From an uncultured Streptococcus sp. (GTDB lineage: Bacteria; Bacillota; Bacilli; Lactobacillales; Aerococcaceae): DNA of 6,657 nucleotides. Below the pieces are notes generated by a model. That model ran no database searches. It was not told where the DNA came from and was given only the letters and a program-made list of their open reading frames with translations. A program made the translations under genes and the position numbers. Below, in pieces: positions 6,581 to 6,657 of the stretch. The stretch's first letter is position 1, and every line of letters begins with the position of its first letter. Location of the stretch: positions 1 to 6,657 of the forward strand of contig CAJZJI010000043.1 of assembly GCA_916049935.1 (NCBI GenBank), read 5' to 3'.

Positions 6581-6603
6581 CTATTAAGAGGTGAAGATAA
6601 TGT

Positions 6604-6657
6604 ATGAAAAATAATAGATTGTTTCGACTGCTATATTATGTTCTATCAAAAAGAAAA
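6604..6657 (+). CDS. N-terminus of probable HTH/WYL-type transcription regulator, 3'-truncated by window edge
   Basis: Only 18 codons are visible (MKNNRLFRLLYYVLSKRK), open to the window end. The pattern of a short basic start followed by RLFRLLYYVL and a basic turn resembles the first helix of YafY-like regulators, which carry an N-terminal winged HTH and a WYL domain. Eighteen residues are too few for a firm call. AGAGGTGA (6587-6594) is the ribosome site, 9 nt before ATG 6604. An ATG at 6600 in another frame stops after four codons and is not the start. The gene has its own -10 box and follows a strong terminator, so it begins a new transcription unit. The upstream dyad could serve autoregulation. 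Confidence 0.55.
   Translation, partial: MKNNRLFRLLYYVLSKRK

Noticed and set aside
6600..6614. ATG at 6600 as a start codon
   Set aside because: The frame ends after four codons (Met-Tyr-Glu-Lys-stop). ATG 6604 in the next frame stays open to the window end.

Overview
The window comes from a low-GC Gram-positive bacterium. The gene order alaS - ireB (UPF0297) - ruvX - yrzB-like (DUF1292) is the housekeeping block found in Firmicutes. The protein style, SD-type ribosome sites and T-box leader point to Lactobacillales, perhaps a Carnobacteriaceae or Enterococcaceae relative; the exact genus is inference. All genes seen are on the + strand. No insertion sequence, CRISPR array, tRNA or rRNA gene was found.

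Left part (1-2368): the last two genes of a YesN/YesM-type two-component system. The AraC-type response regulator lacks about its first 30 residues at the window edge. The complete LytS/YesM-class sensor kinase overlaps it by 4 nt (ATGA). Such pairs usually sense extracellular ligands and control uptake or surface genes. Their targets are not in the window and may lie upstream.

Middle (2365-5330): a near-consensus sigma-A promoter, whose -35 box covers the kinase stop codon, drives a roughly 200-nt alanine T-box leader. The leader shows a readable Stem I, a GCU specifier, the T-box sequence with UGGU, and mutually exclusive antiterminator and terminator structures. It controls alaS, an 880-aa alanyl-tRNA synthetase with aminoacylation, editing and C-Ala parts. 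A strong intrinsic terminator follows.

Right part (5384-6519): a second, weaker candidate promoter drives the compact ireB - ruvX - DUF1292 operon, which ends in a perfect 12-bp hairpin terminator. IreB is a small substrate of the PASTA Ser/Thr kinase, RuvX is a RuvC-fold nuclease, and the DUF1292 protein has a histidine-rich N-terminus.

Right edge (6548-6657): a TGACA-N5-TGTCA dyad, a perfect TATAAT box and the first 18 codons of a new gene. Its N-terminus resembles WYL-type (YafY-like) transcription regulators.

Most of this is conserved core genome. I see no convincing undescribed system. The points most worth a second look are the HK-stop/alaS-promoter/T-box junction, the Thr-to-Ile change in the AlaRS editing-site zinc motif, the changed IreB phosphosite, and the operator-like dyad at the right edge.
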